A stretch of 64,000 bases of DNA, taken from NCBI GenBank assembly GCA_005046945.1, contig SUSS01000011.1, positions 1 to 64,000 of the forward strand. The letters run 5' to 3'. Each line of letters begins with the position of its first letter. The first letter of the stretch is position 1. Origin of the DNA: Tissierella creatinini. Its GTDB lineage: Bacteria; Bacillota; Clostridia; Tissierellales; Tissierellaceae. The notes under the pieces were generated by a model that searched no databases, was not told where the DNA came from, and saw only the letters and a list, made by a program, of their open reading frames with translations. Of this stretch, positions 1-9,276 are shown in pieces. A program made the position numbers and the translations under genes.

Positions 1-115
1 AATGGTCAGTACTTCCCAAGAAGCCCCCACTTCTAAAGTGGGGGGAGTATGTCACGGCAACAGACCTATAGGGTCTATATATAACAAATTTCAAGAAATT
101 CAGGAGGACTTATGA
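1..115 (+). mobile_element. 3' end of an IS200/IS605-type TnpB gene with terminal hairpin (cut by window edge)
   Basis: Read from base 2, the frame gives SQEAPTSKVGGVCHG, the tail typical of TnpB (OrfB) proteins of IS200/IS605 elements, and stops at 113-115. The same bases form a strong hairpin: CCCCCACTT (24-32), loop CTA, AAGTGGGGG (36-44), followed by a GTATGTCAC-like end (47-55). In this family the end of tnpB, the right end of the element and the 3' end of the omega RNA overlap in just this way. Only the tail is visible, so I cannot say whether the gene to the left is intact. The frame happens to run into the start of the next gene. Confidence 0.6.
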
Positions 116-585
116 CATTGTATAATAATATATCTTTTTCAAACGCAATAACGACCATGATAATGCAGCCAGCCCATGCAAATGCTCAAGGAAATGTTCA
201 TGGGGGAGAACTAATGAAAGTCATGGACAATATGGCAGGAATAGTGGCTATAAGACATGCTAAATCTAATGTAGTAACAGCAAGAGCAGATGAGTTGGTA
301 TTCTCTAAACCAGTAAATGTTGGGGACATCATTACATGTATAGGCCAGCTGGCATATGTAGGAAACACCTCAATGCAAGTAATAGTAAAGGTCTTTGTAA
401 GAAATTTACAGGATTATTCAGAGGTAGAGCTAGCTACATCAGCATTCTTTACTATGGTTCATCTATCGGATGGAAAGCCGGCTCCAGTAGAAAAGATTAT
501 CCCAGAAACCCAGGAAGAAAAGGAACTCTATGCTCTTGGAGAGGAAAAGCATCTGGAAATAAAGAAAAAATTCAAAAGATTATAA
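112..585 (+). CDS. acyl-CoA thioesterase, hotdog fold (YkhA/ACOT type)
   Basis: 157 aa, one hotdog domain. It is expected to hydrolyse acyl-CoA thioesters to free acid and CoA in the cytoplasm, usually as a hexamer. The sequence shows N24, the HGGELMKVMD segment (residues 30-39) with the helix Asp of this family, and the TARADELVF strand. Length is normal for the single-domain bacterial form. The ATG at 112 follows AGGAGGA (103-108). The gene sits alone between the TnpB remnant and a decayed copy of the dispersed repeat, which begins at 581 and overlaps the stop codon. Substrate chain length cannot be told from sequence. Confidence 0.88.
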   Translation: MTLYNNISFSNAITTMIMQPAHANAQGNVHGGELMKVMDNMAGIVAIRHAKSNVVTARADELVFSKPVNVGDIITCIGQLAYVGNTSMQVIVKVFVRNLQDYSEVELATSAFFTMVHLSDGKPAPVEKIIPETQEEKELYALGEEKHLEIKKKFKRL

Positions 586-640
586 CGAGATGATAATGTC
601 CCCCCACTTCTTCAAGTGGCGGGGACATATTAGTAAACAA
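581..640 (-). repeat. Decayed copy of the dispersed structured repeat (copy E6)
   Basis: TATAACGAG at 581-589, then ATGTCCCCCCACTT, a short loop and AAGTGGCGGGGACAT, then ATTAGTAAACAA. This matches the reverse complement of the full copies at 12.7 and 35.3 kb (TATAACGAGGCGTAGATGTCC..., GGCGGGTACATATTAAATCAACA) over about 55 bases and then diverges. The TAA stop of the thioesterase lies inside the first bases of the repeat, so insertion may have set the end of that gene. Confidence 0.55.
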
Positions 641-823
641 GTTGGGAAAGAATATCCCTTATTCATGCTCTTACTGCGATAATTTTCTCAAACAAAGAAA
701 CACCTGGCCCCGTTGATAAATATGGGACAACAACTCCTGTCCCTATTGTCCCACGAATTTGCTTGATAATATTCGAAAAATGTCATACTATAATAGTATC
801 AAAAATAACAATAATAAGTTAAG

Positions 824-3800
824 GTGGTGGGTACTATTTCCAGCATAAGAAGAGCTTTTGTAGAAAAAAGACTGGGCTTCAACGTAGAGGCGGAGCATTT
901 ATTCCATGAAATCAAGGAAACTCTAAACATCAAAGGTTTAGAGAGATTTAGGACTCTAAATAGATATGATTTTAACTGTGAAAGCCAAGAACAGTACAAG
1001 GAGATTACTAGTCTAATATTATCAGAACCAAATGTGGACTTAGTATATGAGGATAAGCTTACAGAGAGCTATTCAAGAGTATTAGCCATGGAATATTTAC
1101 CGGGACAATATGACCAGAGAGCAGACTCAGCAGAACAATGTATTCAAATACTAGGAAGCAATAAGGATGTAAAGGTTAAAGCTGCCAGAGTTTATCTAAT
1201 GGATGGACAAATAAGCGATTCGGAATATGAAAGAATTAAAAATTATTTAATCAATCCAGTGGACTCCAGAGAAGCATCTATGGAGATACCTTCAAAGTTA
1301 GAAGATGACTTAGTTGAAGTAAGTGACATCGAAATCATCAATGGTTTCATTAATTTTGACGGGAATCAGCTTGAAGATTTTAGAAAGCAAATGAGCTTTG
1401 CGATGAGCCACGATGATATAACTATGATAAGGGACTATTTTAAAGAAGAGGATAGGGACCCTACTATTACTGAACTAAAGGTAATCGACACCTATTGGTC
1501 AGACCACTGTAGACATACTACATTTAACACCGAGATTGAAGATGTGAAATTCCAAGAAGGAAAATACAAGAATTTAATCGAGAAAGCATTCCAGGACTAC
1601 CTATCCAGTAGGGAATTCTTAAATATTAAAAAGCCTATGAGCTTAATGGATTTAGGTACTATTAACGCCAAGCTTTGTAAGAAACTAGGGCTCTTAGATG
1701 ACCTTGATATATCAGAGGAAATAAATGCTTGCAGCATAGAAATCGATGTAAACATAGACGATAGCAAAGAAAAATGGCTACTTATGTTCAAGAACGAAAC
1801 TCATAATCATCCAACTGAAATTGAGCCATTTGGTGGAGCTGCAACCTGCCTTGGTGGTGCCATTAGAGATCCACTATCAGGTAGAAGCTATGTATATCAG
1901 GCAATGAGAGTAACAGGAAGTGGAGATCCAAGAACACCACTAGAGGAAACCATTCCGGGAAAACTTCCTCAAAGAAAGATTACTAAAGAAGCAGCAAGAG
2001 GATATAGCTCTTATGGGAACCAAATAGGTCTTGCAACTGGTCAAGTAACTGAGATTTATCACCAAGGCTATATAGCAAAGAGAATGGAAGTAGGTGCTGT
2101 AATAGCAGCCGCACCTAAGGAAAATGTCATAAGAGAAGTGCCAAGCTCCGGAGATATAGTCCTATTACTAGGGGGAAGAACAGGAAGAGACGGTATAGGT
2201 GGAGCAACCGGTTCATCCAAGTCCCATACTGAAGAATCCCTAACAAAATCAGGAGCAGAGGTTCAAAAGGGTAATGCACCTGAGGAAAGAAAGATTCAAA
2301 GGCTATTTAGAAAGCCGGAAGTTTCTAAGCTTATAAAGAGATGTAATGACTTTGGTGCAGGAGGAGTTTCAGTAGCCATAGGAGAATTGGCAGAAAGCCT
2401 TGAAATCGACTTAGACGTTATCCCTAAGAAATATGAGGGACTAGACGGTACAGAGCTTGCTATATCAGAATCCCAGGAGAGAATGGCAGTAGTAATAGGA
2501 GCAAAGGATTTCGAAGCCTTTCAAGCTTACTCTAAAGAAGAAAACCTTGAGGTAACCAAGGTAGCAGATATTACAGATACAGGTAGACTAATCATGAAGT
2601 GGAGAGGCAAGACTATCCTCGACATTTCAAGGGAATTCCTAGATACAAATGGGGCAAAGCAATATACTAAGGTCAATGTATTAGCTCCTGAAGAATTCAA
2701 ACAAGCTCAAGTAAAATCAAAATCCTTTAAGGATAATCTTCTAAATACACTCCAAGACTTAAACGTATGCTCACAACAGGGTTTAGGAGAGATGTTTGAT
2801 GCAACAATTGGTGCTGCAACAGTTCTTATGCCTTTTGGAGGAAAACATAGACTAACCCCTCCTGAAGGAATGGTTGCGAAGCTTCCAGTTTTAAAGGGAG
2901 AGACTAATACCTGCTCTATGATGAGCTTTGGGTTCGATCCTGAGGTAAGTAAGTGGAGCCCATTCCACGGTGGAATTTACTCAGTAGTGGAATCCATAGC
3001 AAAGATTGTTGCCATGGGTGGAGACTATAAGAAGTCCAGATTAAGCATGCAGGAATACTTTGAAAGATTAGAAAACGATCCATCTAAATGGGGTAAACCA
3101 TTTAGTGCACTTCTTGGGGCATACACTGCTCAGAAGGAGTTGGGATTGGGAGCTATCGGAGGAAAGGACTCTATGTCCGGTACCTTCAATGATATTTCAG
3201 TACCGCCAACTATAATTTCCTTTGCAGTAAATCATGATATTACAGAAAACATTATATCCCCTGAGTTTAAGAATATAGGCTCAGATATATATCTAATCGA
3301 CATAGATTTAGACCAAAACCAAGTGCCAAACTTCAATAGCTTGAAATCAAACTATGATAAGGTAAAGGAATTAGTTGACAAGAAGATTATTCTAGCAGCA
3401 AAGACCGTTACAACAGGTGGTATAGGCGCAGCAATAAGCAAGATGGCCTTTGGCAATAAGATTGGATTTAAATTAATCCATAAGATGGACTTGAACGAAA
3501 TATTTCAAAAAAGGATAGGAAGCCTGCTTCTAGAAGTAAGTCCTGAAAATGCAAATGAACTTCAAGGCTTTAAGAAAATAGGAACTACCATAGGAGAAGA
3601 GATTGTAAGTTTTGGAGAAGAAAGTGTAGCCCTAAATGAGATGATTGACAATTGGGAAAAACCACTTCTTTCTATTTATCCTATTAAAAAAGATGTAGAA
3701 GGAGAATTGACTACTCTTAAGAGTACTCTAACTTCAAGAGCGTATAGAGGGGAGAAGATTGGGCAACCTAGAGTATTTATCCCAGCCTTCCCAGGCACTA

Positions 3801-4561
3801 ATAGTGAATATGATTCAGCTAGGGCCTTCCAAAAGGCAGGAGCTCTTGCTAAGATTTCCGTATTTAGAAATCAAAATGAAAGTGATGTTCAAGAATCCTT
3901 AAAGAACTTTGCTGAGGAGATTAGAAGAAGCCAAATCCTCATGATTCCAGGTGGCTTCAGTGCCGGCGATGAACCGGATGGTTCAGGAAAATTCATCGCA
4001 ACTGTATTTAGAAATCCTGAGATTGCTGAAGCAGTTATGGATTTAATTAAGAATAGAGATGGATTGATCCTTGGAGTATGTAATGGATTCCAAGCTCTTA
4101 TAAAGCTAGGACTTCTTCCATATGGAGAAATCAGACCCCTTAAGGAAAATGACCCAACTCTAACTTTCAATAAAATGGGAAGACATATATCCCAGTTAAC
4201 AAGCACAAAGATAGTATCTAAGCTAAGTCCATGGTTCAACAAGACAAAGCTCGGAGATATTTATGCTATACCATTGTCCCATGGGGAAGGCAGATTCGTA
4301 GCCGATGATGCAACGCTTCAAGACCTGATAAAAAATGGACAAATTGCAACACAATACGTGGACTTACGCGGTCAAGCAACTTATGATGGATACTACAATC
4401 CAAATGGATCATTTTATGCAGTAGAGGCAATCACAAGCCCTGATGGCAGGATTCTGGGTAAAATGGGCCATTCTGAGCGAATTGCAGATGATATATATAG
4501 AAACATCCCCGGTGAAAAGAATCAAATGGTCTTTGAATCAGGAGTTGAATATTTTAAGTAA
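824..4561 (+). CDS. purL: phosphoribosylformylglycinamidine synthase, single-chain clostridial form
   Basis: 1245 aa. Step 4 of purine synthesis: FGAR + ATP + glutamine to FGAM. The synthetase halves fill most of the protein (DHCRHTTF near residue 226 is a PurL signature), and a class I glutamine amidotransferase is fused at the C end, with nucleophile Cys in ILGVCNGFQ (near 1085) and the His/Glu pair in LSHGEGRF (near 1152). So no separate PurQ is needed. Start is uncertain: the listed GTG at 824 lies inside the ribosome site AAGGTGG (821-827). An in-frame ATT at 836, eight bases after it, gives a normal N terminus (SSIRRAFVEK) and is my preferred start. No other pur gene is adjacent. A terminator follows directly. 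Confidence 0.95.
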   Translation: MVGTISSIRRAFVEKRLGFNVEAEHLFHEIKETLNIKGLERFRTLNRYDFNCESQEQYKEITSLILSEPNVDLVYEDKLTESYSRVLAMEYLPGQYDQRADSAEQCIQILGSNKDVKVKAARVYLMDGQISDSEYERIKNYLINPVDSREASMEIPSKLEDDLVEVSDIEIINGFINFDGNQLEDFRKQMSFAMSHDDITMIRDYFKEEDRDPTITELKVIDTYWSDHCRHTTFNTEIEDVKFQEGKYKNLIEKAFQDYLSSREFLNIKKPMSLMDLGTINAKLCKKLGLLDDLDISEEINACSIEIDVNIDDSKEKWLLMFKNETHNHPTEIEPFGGAATCLGGAIRDPLSGRSYVYQAMRVTGSGDPRTPLEETIPGKLPQRKITKEAARGYSSYGNQIGLATGQVTEIYHQGYIAKRMEVGAVIAAAPKENVIREVPSSGDIVLLLGGRTGRDGIGGATGSSKSHTEESLTKSGAEVQKGNAPEERKIQRLFRKPEVSKLIKRCNDFGAGGVSVAIGELAESLEIDLDVIPKKYEGLDGTELAISESQERMAVVIGAKDFEAFQAYSKEENLEVTKVADITDTGRLIMKWRGKTILDISREFLDTNGAKQYTKVNVLAPEEFKQAQVKSKSFKDNLLNTLQDLNVCSQQGLGEMFDATIGAATVLMPFGGKHRLTPPEGMVAKLPVLKGETNTCSMMSFGFDPEVSKWSPFHGGIYSVVESIAKIVAMGGDYKKSRLSMQEYFERLENDPSKWGKPFSALLGAYTAQKELGLGAIGGKDSMSGTFNDISVPPTIISFAVNHDITENIISPEFKNIGSDIYLIDIDLDQNQVPNFNSLKSNYDKVKELVDKKIILAAKTVTTGGIGAAISKMAFGNKIGFKLIHKMDLNEIFQKRIGSLLLEVSPENANELQGFKKIGTTIGEEIVSFGEESVALNEMIDNWEKPLLSIYPIKKDVEGELTTLKSTLTSRAYRGEKIGQPRVFIPAFPGTNSEYDSARAFQKAGALAKISVFRNQNESDVQESLKNFAEEIRRSQILMIPGGFSAGDEPDGSGKFIATVFRNPEIAEAVMDLIKNRDGLILGVCNGFQALIKLGLLPYGEIRPLKENDPTLTFNKMGRHISQLTSTKIVSKLSPWFNKTKLGDIYAIPLSHGEGRFVADDATLQDLIKNGQIATQYVDLRGQATYDGYYNPNGSFYAVEAITSPDGRILGKMGHSERIADDIYRNIPGEKNQMVFESGVEYFK

Positions 4562-4587
4562 AGAGATACAAAATGAATTTAATGTCG

Positions 4588-4620
4588 AAACTCACCCTAA
4601 TTTGTAGGGTGAGTTTTTTT
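4588..4620 (+). terminator. Intrinsic terminator after purL
   Basis: AACTCACCCTA (4589-4599) pairs with TAGGGTGAGTT (4605-4615) around a five-base loop and runs into seven or more T. A clear rho-independent stop. Confidence 0.93.
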
Positions 4621-4708
4621 GTTTATTTTGCTAAAATTAAATATTGTTAAGTAAAAAAATTGGGTATATATAATTTAGTTTAATTTTTCAAATGTTGTTA
4701 AAACAATA

Positions 4709-4737
4709 TTGACAAGAATTTAATTATGACATACTAT
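4709..4737 (+). promoter_or_regulatory. Sigma-A type promoter for ppsR-ppdK
   Basis: TTGACA at 4709-4714, 17 bases, then TACTAT at 4732-4737. Near-consensus boxes with ideal spacing, about 33 bases before the ppsR start. Confidence 0.75.
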
Positions 4738-4769
4738 ATATTTAATTGTGCTATACTGGAGGGCTTATT

Positions 4770-5609
4770 ATGCAAACCTTAAGCGTTACAATATCAATCT
4801 ACATAATATCCGATTCTATAGGAGAAACAGGAGAACATATAGTTAGAGCAGCATTATCACAATTCAATCTAGAAAATATTAAAATTAAAAAAATTCCTTT
4901 CGTACTAACAGTGGATTACTTAAAATCAATCATTGATGAGGCCAGTGAAAACCAAAATTCGGTGTTATTCTATACCCTGGTCGACAACCAATTAATAGAA
5001 TTTGTTGAAAACTACTCAAAGGTGAAGAACCTGGTATCCGTGGACCTTATAAGTCCGGTTATTAAAACAATATCTAAATTTACCGGTATGGAGCCAATTC
5101 AAGAGCCTGGGACTATTAGAAAAATCGATGAAGCCTATTTTAGAAGAGTTGAAGCTATTGAATTTGCAGTTAAATATGATGACGGACAGGACCCTGCCGG
5201 TATACCATTAGCAGACTTAGTAATCCTGGGCATTTCAAGGACATCAAAAACTCCTCTATCCATGTATTTAGCCAATAAAAATTTTAAGGTATGTAACATT
5301 CCTCTAGTGCCGGAATCCAAACCTCCTAAGGAGATTTACGAGATACCTGCTAGGAGAATGATAGGTCTTACTAATTCACCATTAAAGTTAAATGAAATTA
5401 GGGAAGAGCGGCTTAAAGCATTAGGCTTGCCTAAGGGCTCTAATTATGCCTGCATGGAGCGAATACTCTATGAAATCGATTATGCCGAAAGAATAATGAA
5501 AAATATTGGTTGCCCAATAATTGATGTTTCAAATAAGGCAGTTGAAGAAACAGCTGAAATTATTATATCTATGTTAAAGAAGTACAACGCTAAATTTGGT
5601 GGTATCTAA
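4770..5609 (+). CDS. ppsR: pyruvate, phosphate dikinase regulatory protein (PDRP)
   Basis: 279 aa, DUF299/PpsR family. This bifunctional enzyme switches PPDK off by ADP-dependent phosphorylation of an active-site Thr and on again by Pi-dependent removal of that phosphate. The sequence shows the N-terminal IISDSIGETGEHIVRAAL stretch and the P-loop-like GISRTSKTPLSMYLA near residue 153. The ATG at 4770 has GGAGG at 4758-4762. The upstream in-frame ATG at 4746 has no ribosome site. Its target gene ppdK lies 31 bases downstream on the same transcript, which confirms the role and favours the PPDK (not PEP synthase) version. Confidence 0.94.
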   Translation: MQTLSVTISIYIISDSIGETGEHIVRAALSQFNLENIKIKKIPFVLTVDYLKSIIDEASENQNSVLFYTLVDNQLIEFVENYSKVKNLVSVDLISPVIKTISKFTGMEPIQEPGTIRKIDEAYFRRVEAIEFAVKYDDGQDPAGIPLADLVILGISRTSKTPLSMYLANKNFKVCNIPLVPESKPPKEIYEIPARRMIGLTNSPLKLNEIREERLKALGLPKGSNYACMERILYEIDYAERIMKNIGCPIIDVSNKAVEETAEIIISMLKKYNAKFGGI

Positions 5610-5640
5610 TTATTTTAATCATATACAAGGGGGTATTTCT

Positions 5641-8283
5641 TTGGAAAAATTTGTTTACAGCTTTCATGAAGGATCAAAGGAGATGAAATCACTACTAGGC
5701 GGTAAAGGGGCTAACCTTGCAGAGATGACTAATATAGGTTTGCCGGTTCCTCCAGGATTTACTATTACGACTCAAGCTTGTACCAGATTCTATGAAGAAG
5801 GCGGAAAACTTTGGGATAGCTTATTTACAGAGATTGATGCTCATTTAAGAGAAGTAGAGGAAAAATTAGGCAAAAAATTCTCTGATAAGGAAAATCCATT
5901 GCTAGTTTCAGTTAGGTCTGGTGCGGTTTTCTCCATGCCGGGTATGATGGATACAGTCCTTAATCTAGGATTAAACGATGTTTCAGTAGAAGGCTTAGCT
6001 AAATCTACAGGCAATGAAAGATTTGCCTATGACAGCTACAGAAGGTTTATACAGATGTTCTCAGACGTAGCTATGGATATACCAAAGGTAAGATTTGAGG
6101 CTATGCTAGAGGACATGAAGGAAAGAAAAGGAGTACATCAAGACACTGATCTAGATGCAAAAGACCTTAAGAACCTTGTAGAAGAGTATAAAAGGGTCTA
6201 TAAGGAAGAAAAGAATGAAGACTTCCCTCAGGAACCAATGAAGCAATTAGAATATGCTATTAAGGCAGTATTTGCTTCCTGGAACAATCCTAGAGCTATA
6301 GTGTATAGAAGATTACACGACATTCCTAATGACTTGGGAACTGCAGTAAACATACAGTCTATGGTATTTGGAAATATGGGTGAAACTTCGGGTACAGGAG
6401 TAGCATTTACAAGAAATCCTGCTAATGGTGAAAACAAACTATTTGGAGAATTCCTAATGAATGCACAAGGAGAAGATGTAGTTGCAGGAATTAGAACACC
6501 TAGGTCTATCGATGAACTTAAGACTGTAATGCCTAAGGTATATGATGAGTTCTACGAAATAACAGAAAGATTAGAGAAGCACTATAAGGATATGCAGGAT
6601 ATCGAATTTACAATAGAAAACGAAAAACTATACATGCTACAAACAAGAAATGGAAAGAGAACTGCACATGCAGCAATAAACGTAGCTGTTGACCTAGTTG
6701 AAAGCGGATACATAACAAAAGAAGAAGCCCTTTTAAGAATAGAACCACTTCAATTAAATCAACTATTACACCCTAATTTTGACGAAAAGGCTTTAAAGGT
6801 TGCTGAAGTAATAGCAAAGGGACTACCGGCATCTCCCGGAGCAGCTTCAGGCAAGGTATACTTCAATGCAGCAGATGTGGTAAAGGCTAAGGCTAATGGA
6901 GAAAAATGCATCCTAGTAAGACAAGAAACATCACCGGAAGACATAGAGGGAATGGTATCAGCAGAAGGAATTCTTACTGCAAGAGGCGGAATGACATCCC
7001 ACGCAGCTGTAGTTGCAAGAGGTATGGGTAAGTGTTGCGTAGCTGGATGTAGTGAAATTAGAGTTGATGATGAAAACAAAGTCATTAAACATAAAAATGG
7101 ACTTATTAACGAAGGCGACTATATATCAATAGACGGCAGTACAGGAACAGTATACCATGGAGAGATAAAAAAGGTAATTCCTGAATTATCGGGTAACTTC
7201 GGAAAATTCATGAATTGGGTAGATGAAACTAGAGTGCTTGGGGTTAGAACTAATGCGGATACTCCAAGAGAAGCCATCCGAGCAGTTAAATTTGGAGCAG
7301 AAGGTATAGGCCTTTGCAGAACTGAGCATATGTTCTTCGACGATGCAAGAATACCGGCAGTTAGAAGGATGATTCTTTCCCAAGATACCGAGGAAAGAAA
7401 GGAAGCCTTAGATGAACTACTTCCAATGCAAAGAAAGGATTTCTTTGAAATATATGAAGCTATGGGAGAAAGACCTGTAACAGTAAGACTTCTTGATCCA
7501 CCACTACATGAATTCCTTCCACAAAAGGATGAAGACATCAAGGCTTTAGCTGAATCCATGCGCTTAGAATTCGACGAAGTTAAGGATAGGGTAGAATCCA
7601 TGGCAGAATTCAACCCAATGCTTGGTCATAGAGGCTGTAGACTTGCCGTTACTTGGCCTGAGATTTATAGAATGCAAGTTAGAGCAATTATCGAAGCTGC
7701 TTTAGATGTAAAGGCTAAAGTTAATGCAAATATTAAGCCTGAGATAATGATTCCGCTAATCGGAGAATTAAAGGAATTAAAATATGTTAAAAATGAAATC
7801 CAAGAAGAGATTGCTCATGTATTCGAAGAAAGAGGAGATAAGCTAAATTACATGATTGGAACCATGATTGAGGTGCCAAGAGCATGTATAATGGCTGATG
7901 AAATAGCTACAGAAGCAGAGTTCTTTAGCTTCGGTACAAATGATTTAACTCAAATGGGCTACGGATTCTCAAGAGATGACTCAGGCAAGTTCTTAGATGA
8001 CTATATAGAAAGAGGAATATTTGAAAAGAGTCCTTTTGATGTAATCGATAGAAGAGGCATAGGTAAGTTTATGGAAATAGCCATAGACCTAGGAAGAAAA
8101 ACTAGACCGGATATTAAACTAGGAATTTGTGGAGAGCACGGAGGAGATCCAAACTCGGTAGAATTCTGTCATCAAATAGGACTTGACTATGTATCCTGCT
8201 CACCATATAGGGTGCCAATAGCAAGACTAGCAGCCGCCCAGGCAGTTTTAAAGGAAAATACAAGTCATCAGAATGATAAATAA
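5641..8283 (+). CDS. ppdK: pyruvate, phosphate dikinase
   Basis: 880 aa. Interconverts pyruvate + ATP + Pi and PEP + AMP + PPi; in anaerobes it can serve glycolysis with PPi or gluconeogenesis. Order: ATP-grasp domain at the N end, swivelling phospho-His domain with GGMTSHAAVVARG near residue 448 (His phosphorylated; the Thr two before it is the PpsR target), then the PEP/pyruvate TIM barrel with the catalytic Cys in GICGEHGGDP near 830. The TTG at 5641 (LEKFVYSFHEG) has AAGGGGG just before it. Earlier in-frame ATGs would overlap ppsR and add residues not seen in the family. Length is normal. Confidence 0.96.
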   Translation: MEKFVYSFHEGSKEMKSLLGGKGANLAEMTNIGLPVPPGFTITTQACTRFYEEGGKLWDSLFTEIDAHLREVEEKLGKKFSDKENPLLVSVRSGAVFSMPGMMDTVLNLGLNDVSVEGLAKSTGNERFAYDSYRRFIQMFSDVAMDIPKVRFEAMLEDMKERKGVHQDTDLDAKDLKNLVEEYKRVYKEEKNEDFPQEPMKQLEYAIKAVFASWNNPRAIVYRRLHDIPNDLGTAVNIQSMVFGNMGETSGTGVAFTRNPANGENKLFGEFLMNAQGEDVVAGIRTPRSIDELKTVMPKVYDEFYEITERLEKHYKDMQDIEFTIENEKLYMLQTRNGKRTAHAAINVAVDLVESGYITKEEALLRIEPLQLNQLLHPNFDEKALKVAEVIAKGLPASPGAASGKVYFNAADVVKAKANGEKCILVRQETSPEDIEGMVSAEGILTARGGMTSHAAVVARGMGKCCVAGCSEIRVDDENKVIKHKNGLINEGDYISIDGSTGTVYHGEIKKVIPELSGNFGKFMNWVDETRVLGVRTNADTPREAIRAVKFGAEGIGLCRTEHMFFDDARIPAVRRMILSQDTEERKEALDELLPMQRKDFFEIYEAMGERPVTVRLLDPPLHEFLPQKDEDIKALAESMRLEFDEVKDRVESMAEFNPMLGHRGCRLAVTWPEIYRMQVRAIIEAALDVKAKVNANIKPEIMIPLIGELKELKYVKNEIQEEIAHVFEERGDKLNYMIGTMIEVPRACIMADEIATEAEFFSFGTNDLTQMGYGFSRDDSGKFLDDYIERGIFEKSPFDVIDRRGIGKFMEIAIDLGRKTRPDIKLGICGEHGGDPNSVEFCHQIGLDYVSCSPYRVPIARLAAAQAVLKENTSHQNDK

Positions 8284-8297
8284 ATAAACTAATAATA

Positions 8298-8337
8298 AGG
8301 GTATTGCTTCTAAATTTTGAGGCAGTACCCTATTTTT
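8298..8337 (+). terminator. Intrinsic terminator after ppdK
   Basis: AGGGTATTGCTTC (8298-8310) pairs with GAGGCAGTACCCT (8319-8331), with two G-T wobbles, and is followed by ATTTTT. Confidence 0.9.
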
Positions 8338-8421
8338 GCTAGCTTCTGGGCATGTCTATAGAAATACATGTTATAATAATAATCATAAGTAGATTTAATA
8401 TCACAAGAAGGTAGGTTAATA

Positions 8422-9261
8422 ATGAAAAAAACAAAAATAGCATTGGTACAGATGGAATCTTTAGTAGGAGAGAGACAGCTTAATTTAAAGAAAATAGAAA
8501 ATTACATAAAAGAATCATATAAAAACAAAGTAGATATAATTTGTTTTCCAGAAGCTGCTATAGACGGTTATAGTAAAGAGATTTATTCTGAAAAATATGA
8601 TAAAATATCGGAGTTGCAGAAGATATTTAATACATGGGCTATAGATTATTCTATTACTATATTGGTTGGTTTTATAGAAGGAAATTCTACAGATAAACCA
8701 TATATCACCCATCTCATAGCCACACCTGATGGAAAAATAGACTTTTATAGGAAAAGCCACTTAGGAGAGAGTGAAATAGAACATTTTTCAAGTGGCAATG
8801 AATTACCGGTTTTCAAAACACCCACATCCACTATTGGAATTCAAATATGCTGGGAGACTCACTTCCCTGAAATATCAAGAGTTATGGCATTAAAAGGAGT
8901 AGATATAATATTTACACCCTTTGCTTCACCTGTAAGAACAGGAGATAGAAGGGATATTTGGTTAAAATATTTAACTGCAAGAGCATATGATAACACAGTA
9001 TTTATAGCAGCCTGTAATTTAATAGGAATTAACGGCAAGGGAACTACATTTGGTGGAGGATTATTAGCCTTAGACCCTAAGGGAAACTTAATTGAAGAAG
9101 ATTTTAACGGAAAAGAGAGCATTTTATTTGTAGAACTAGATCCAGACTTAATCAATAATATTAGAAATCAAGATAATAATAGTATGGGATTTAGATATTA
9201 TATGAATCATAGGAAACCGGAATTATATAAAGAAATAGGAAAACTACAAATTGATTATTGA
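8422..9261 (+). CDS. carbon-nitrogen hydrolase (nitrilase superfamily)
   Basis: 279 aa. Cytoplasmic amidase/nitrilase-fold enzyme that cleaves or condenses C-N bonds. The Glu-Lys-Cys triad is visible: Glu in CFPEAAIDG (near 44), Lys in FYRKSHLGE (near 111) and Cys in IQICWETHFPE (142). Length fits the family. The substrate is not clear; N-carbamoylputrescine amidase, omega-amidase and beta-ureidopropionase all look broadly similar, and no pathway neighbour decides between them. ATG at 8422 follows GAAGGTAGG. A TATAAT box lies at 8372-8377 without a clear -35. topB starts 15 bases after it and may be co-transcribed. Confidence 0.85.
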   Translation: MKKTKIALVQMESLVGERQLNLKKIENYIKESYKNKVDIICFPEAAIDGYSKEIYSEKYDKISELQKIFNTWAIDYSITILVGFIEGNSTDKPYITHLIATPDGKIDFYRKSHLGESEIEHFSSGNELPVFKTPTSTIGIQICWETHFPEISRVMALKGVDIIFTPFASPVRTGDRRDIWLKYLTARAYDNTVFIAACNLIGINGKGTTFGGGLLALDPKGNLIEEDFNGKESILFVELDPDLINNIRNQDNNSMGFRYYMNHRKPELYKEIGKLQIDY

Positions 9262-9276
9262 AAGTGATGTGTTTGA

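Noticed and set aside
7119-7613. 164-aa minus-strand ORF within ppdK
   Set aside because: Antisense shadow of a highly conserved gene, Ser/Leu-rich composition typical of such shadows.
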